Of a stretch of DNA of 5,893 bases, positions 5,412-5,893 are shown piece by piece. The stretch's first letter is position 1; every line of letters starts with the position of its first letter. Source of the stretch: Planctomycetaceae bacterium. GTDB taxonomy: Bacteria > Planctomycetota > UBA1135 > GCA-002686595. A program made the translations under genes and the position numbers. The notes below the pieces were generated by a model. It saw nothing but the letters and a program-made list of their open reading frames with translations. It ran no database searches and was not told where the DNA came from. Where the stretch lies: assembly GCA_013360535.1 (NCBI GenBank), contig JABWBL010000240.1:1-5893 (forward strand). Reading direction: 5' to 3'.

Positions 5412-5893
5412 GGCGGCCGGGGCGGCGAAGCACAGCTCCCAAGCGGTCAGGAAGCCGTCGTCGAAGTCGATGCACCAGTCGTAGACGTTGAGCTTCCACG
5501 TGCCGGAGATCGCGGGGATCGTGCTGATCGGCGTGTTGAAGATGTTCGCGCTGCCCGTCGGCCAGGCGCCGAAGGTCTGCACGTAGGTGCCGGACGCGAT
5601 CGCGCCGACGCCGCAGTTGGGCAGGTTGGGGCTGCCGGGCAGGTCGGAGAAGGTGTAGTCGCCGTTGTAGGTGTCGGCGCAGCCGGCGCAGTTCGAGCCG
5701 TTGTCGCGCTGCAGGATCAGGTGCTCGACCCCGGCGGGGTCGGTCAGCGTCACCATCACGTCGGTGTTCCAGGTGTGCTGGAAGCCGATCAACTTGACGC
5801 CGGCGACCGTGGCGCCCGGCGGGACGGCGATGGCCGCGGTGGAGACGATGCCGCCGGTCGGCAGCGTCGTCGGCCACGCGCCGTTCGCGGAGC
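4983..5893 (-). CDS. Gene C: P/homoB-domain protein with shared C-terminal module (5' end outside window)
   Basis: The last 302 residues of a third paralogue are visible; the frame is open to the window edge, so the start and any signal peptide lie outside. The visible part opens inside the glycine-rich lead-in to a P domain (WPTTLPTGG). It continues through GVKLIGFQHTWNTDVMVTLTDPAG, HLILQRDNGSNCAGC, SGTWKLNVYD and TAWELCF, then the shared module (about residues 161-302 of the visible part). This P domain matches the second P domain of gene A best: both have HLILQRDN followed by a CxxC pair, a later Cys about 20 residues on, and a Cys in the YD(W/T)C segment. The internal TTG at 5792 falls inside the domain and is not a start. 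It is predicted to be exported like its neighbours, with no protease domain in the visible part. Whether a further P domain precedes it cannot be seen. Confidence 0.88.
   Translation of the reverse strand, partial: SANGAWPTTLPTGGIVSTAAIAVPPGATVAGVKLIGFQHTWNTDVMVTLTDPAGVEHLILQRDNGSNCAGCADTYNGDYTFSDLPGSPNLPNCGVGAIASGTYVQTFGAWPTGSANIFNTPISTIPAISGTWKLNVYDWCIDFDDGFLTAWELCFAAPAAPVSYCTAGTTTNGCNATISASANPSVSLANACTISVTNVEGQKTGLVFYSITGRATLAWNASSFLCVKAPTQRSGPQSSGGTVLACDGTLSLDWNAYQLSHPTALGQPWSSGDVVQVQAWFRDPPAGKATNLSNAIEMTYAP

Noticed and set aside
4708..5877. Upstream in-frame extension of gene B across gene C
   Set aside because: The extension overlaps gene C in another frame and has a low-complexity Arg/Leu/Pro composition. 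The signal peptide and ribosome-binding site place gene B's start at 4707.
1063..5893. Three genes as a single operon
   Set aside because: The gaps are 267 and 275 nt and each contains a strong stem-loop behind the upstream gene, so separate transcription is more likely, though read-through cannot be excluded.
1..5893. tRNA, rRNA, CRISPR array, insertion sequence or phage genes
   Set aside because: I found no clover-leaf or rRNA-like segment, no regularly spaced short repeats, no transposase-like protein and no terminal inverted repeats.

Overview
This is a very GC-rich bacterial window. It holds the 3' end of one housekeeping-type gene on the + strand, followed by three convergent, tandem paralogous genes on the - strand that encode secreted multidomain proteins. 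The shared C-terminal domain of the three (PV[AS]YCT.GTTTNGC ... VEGQK ... FLCVKAPTQR ... LSLDWNA ... AWFRDPPAGKATNLSNAIEMTY) is a type I associate, from memory, with large secreted-protein families of Planctomycetota. That makes Planctomycetota the best guess for the host, with moderate confidence. No database search was possible.

Layout: positions 1-948 (+) hold the last 315 codons of an HrpB-type DExH ATP-dependent helicase, whose motor domains lie upstream of the window. Positions 949-1062 are a convergent spacer with a strong stem-loop. Gene A (1063-2880, -) encodes a 605-residue secreted protein: signal peptide, P/homoB domain, fibronectin type III-like domain, second P domain, shared C-terminal module. 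Positions 2881-3147 hold gene A's leader and the stem-loop that follows gene B. Gene B (3148-4707, -) encodes 519 residues: signal peptide, P domain, proline linker, P domain, shared module. Positions 4708-4982 hold gene B's leader and the stem-loop that follows gene C. Gene C (4983 to the window edge, -) is 5'-truncated and shows a P domain plus the shared module.

The P domain is normally an accessory domain of subtilisin/kexin-like proteases. Here it is repeated with no protease domain in either complete protein, so these look like exported structural, adhesive or binding proteins, not enzymes. Each gene is followed 45-56 nt after its stop by a related stem-loop with a GGCCGG-type core. The three stem-loops differ by compensatory changes, and their odd base pairs are G-U wobbles only when read in the - strand transcript. 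This suggests each gene is its own transcription unit with a structured 3' end that was duplicated along with the gene. Patchy nucleotide identity within and between the genes suggests duplication followed by recombination or gene conversion. I see no RNA genes, insertion sequences or CRISPR arrays.
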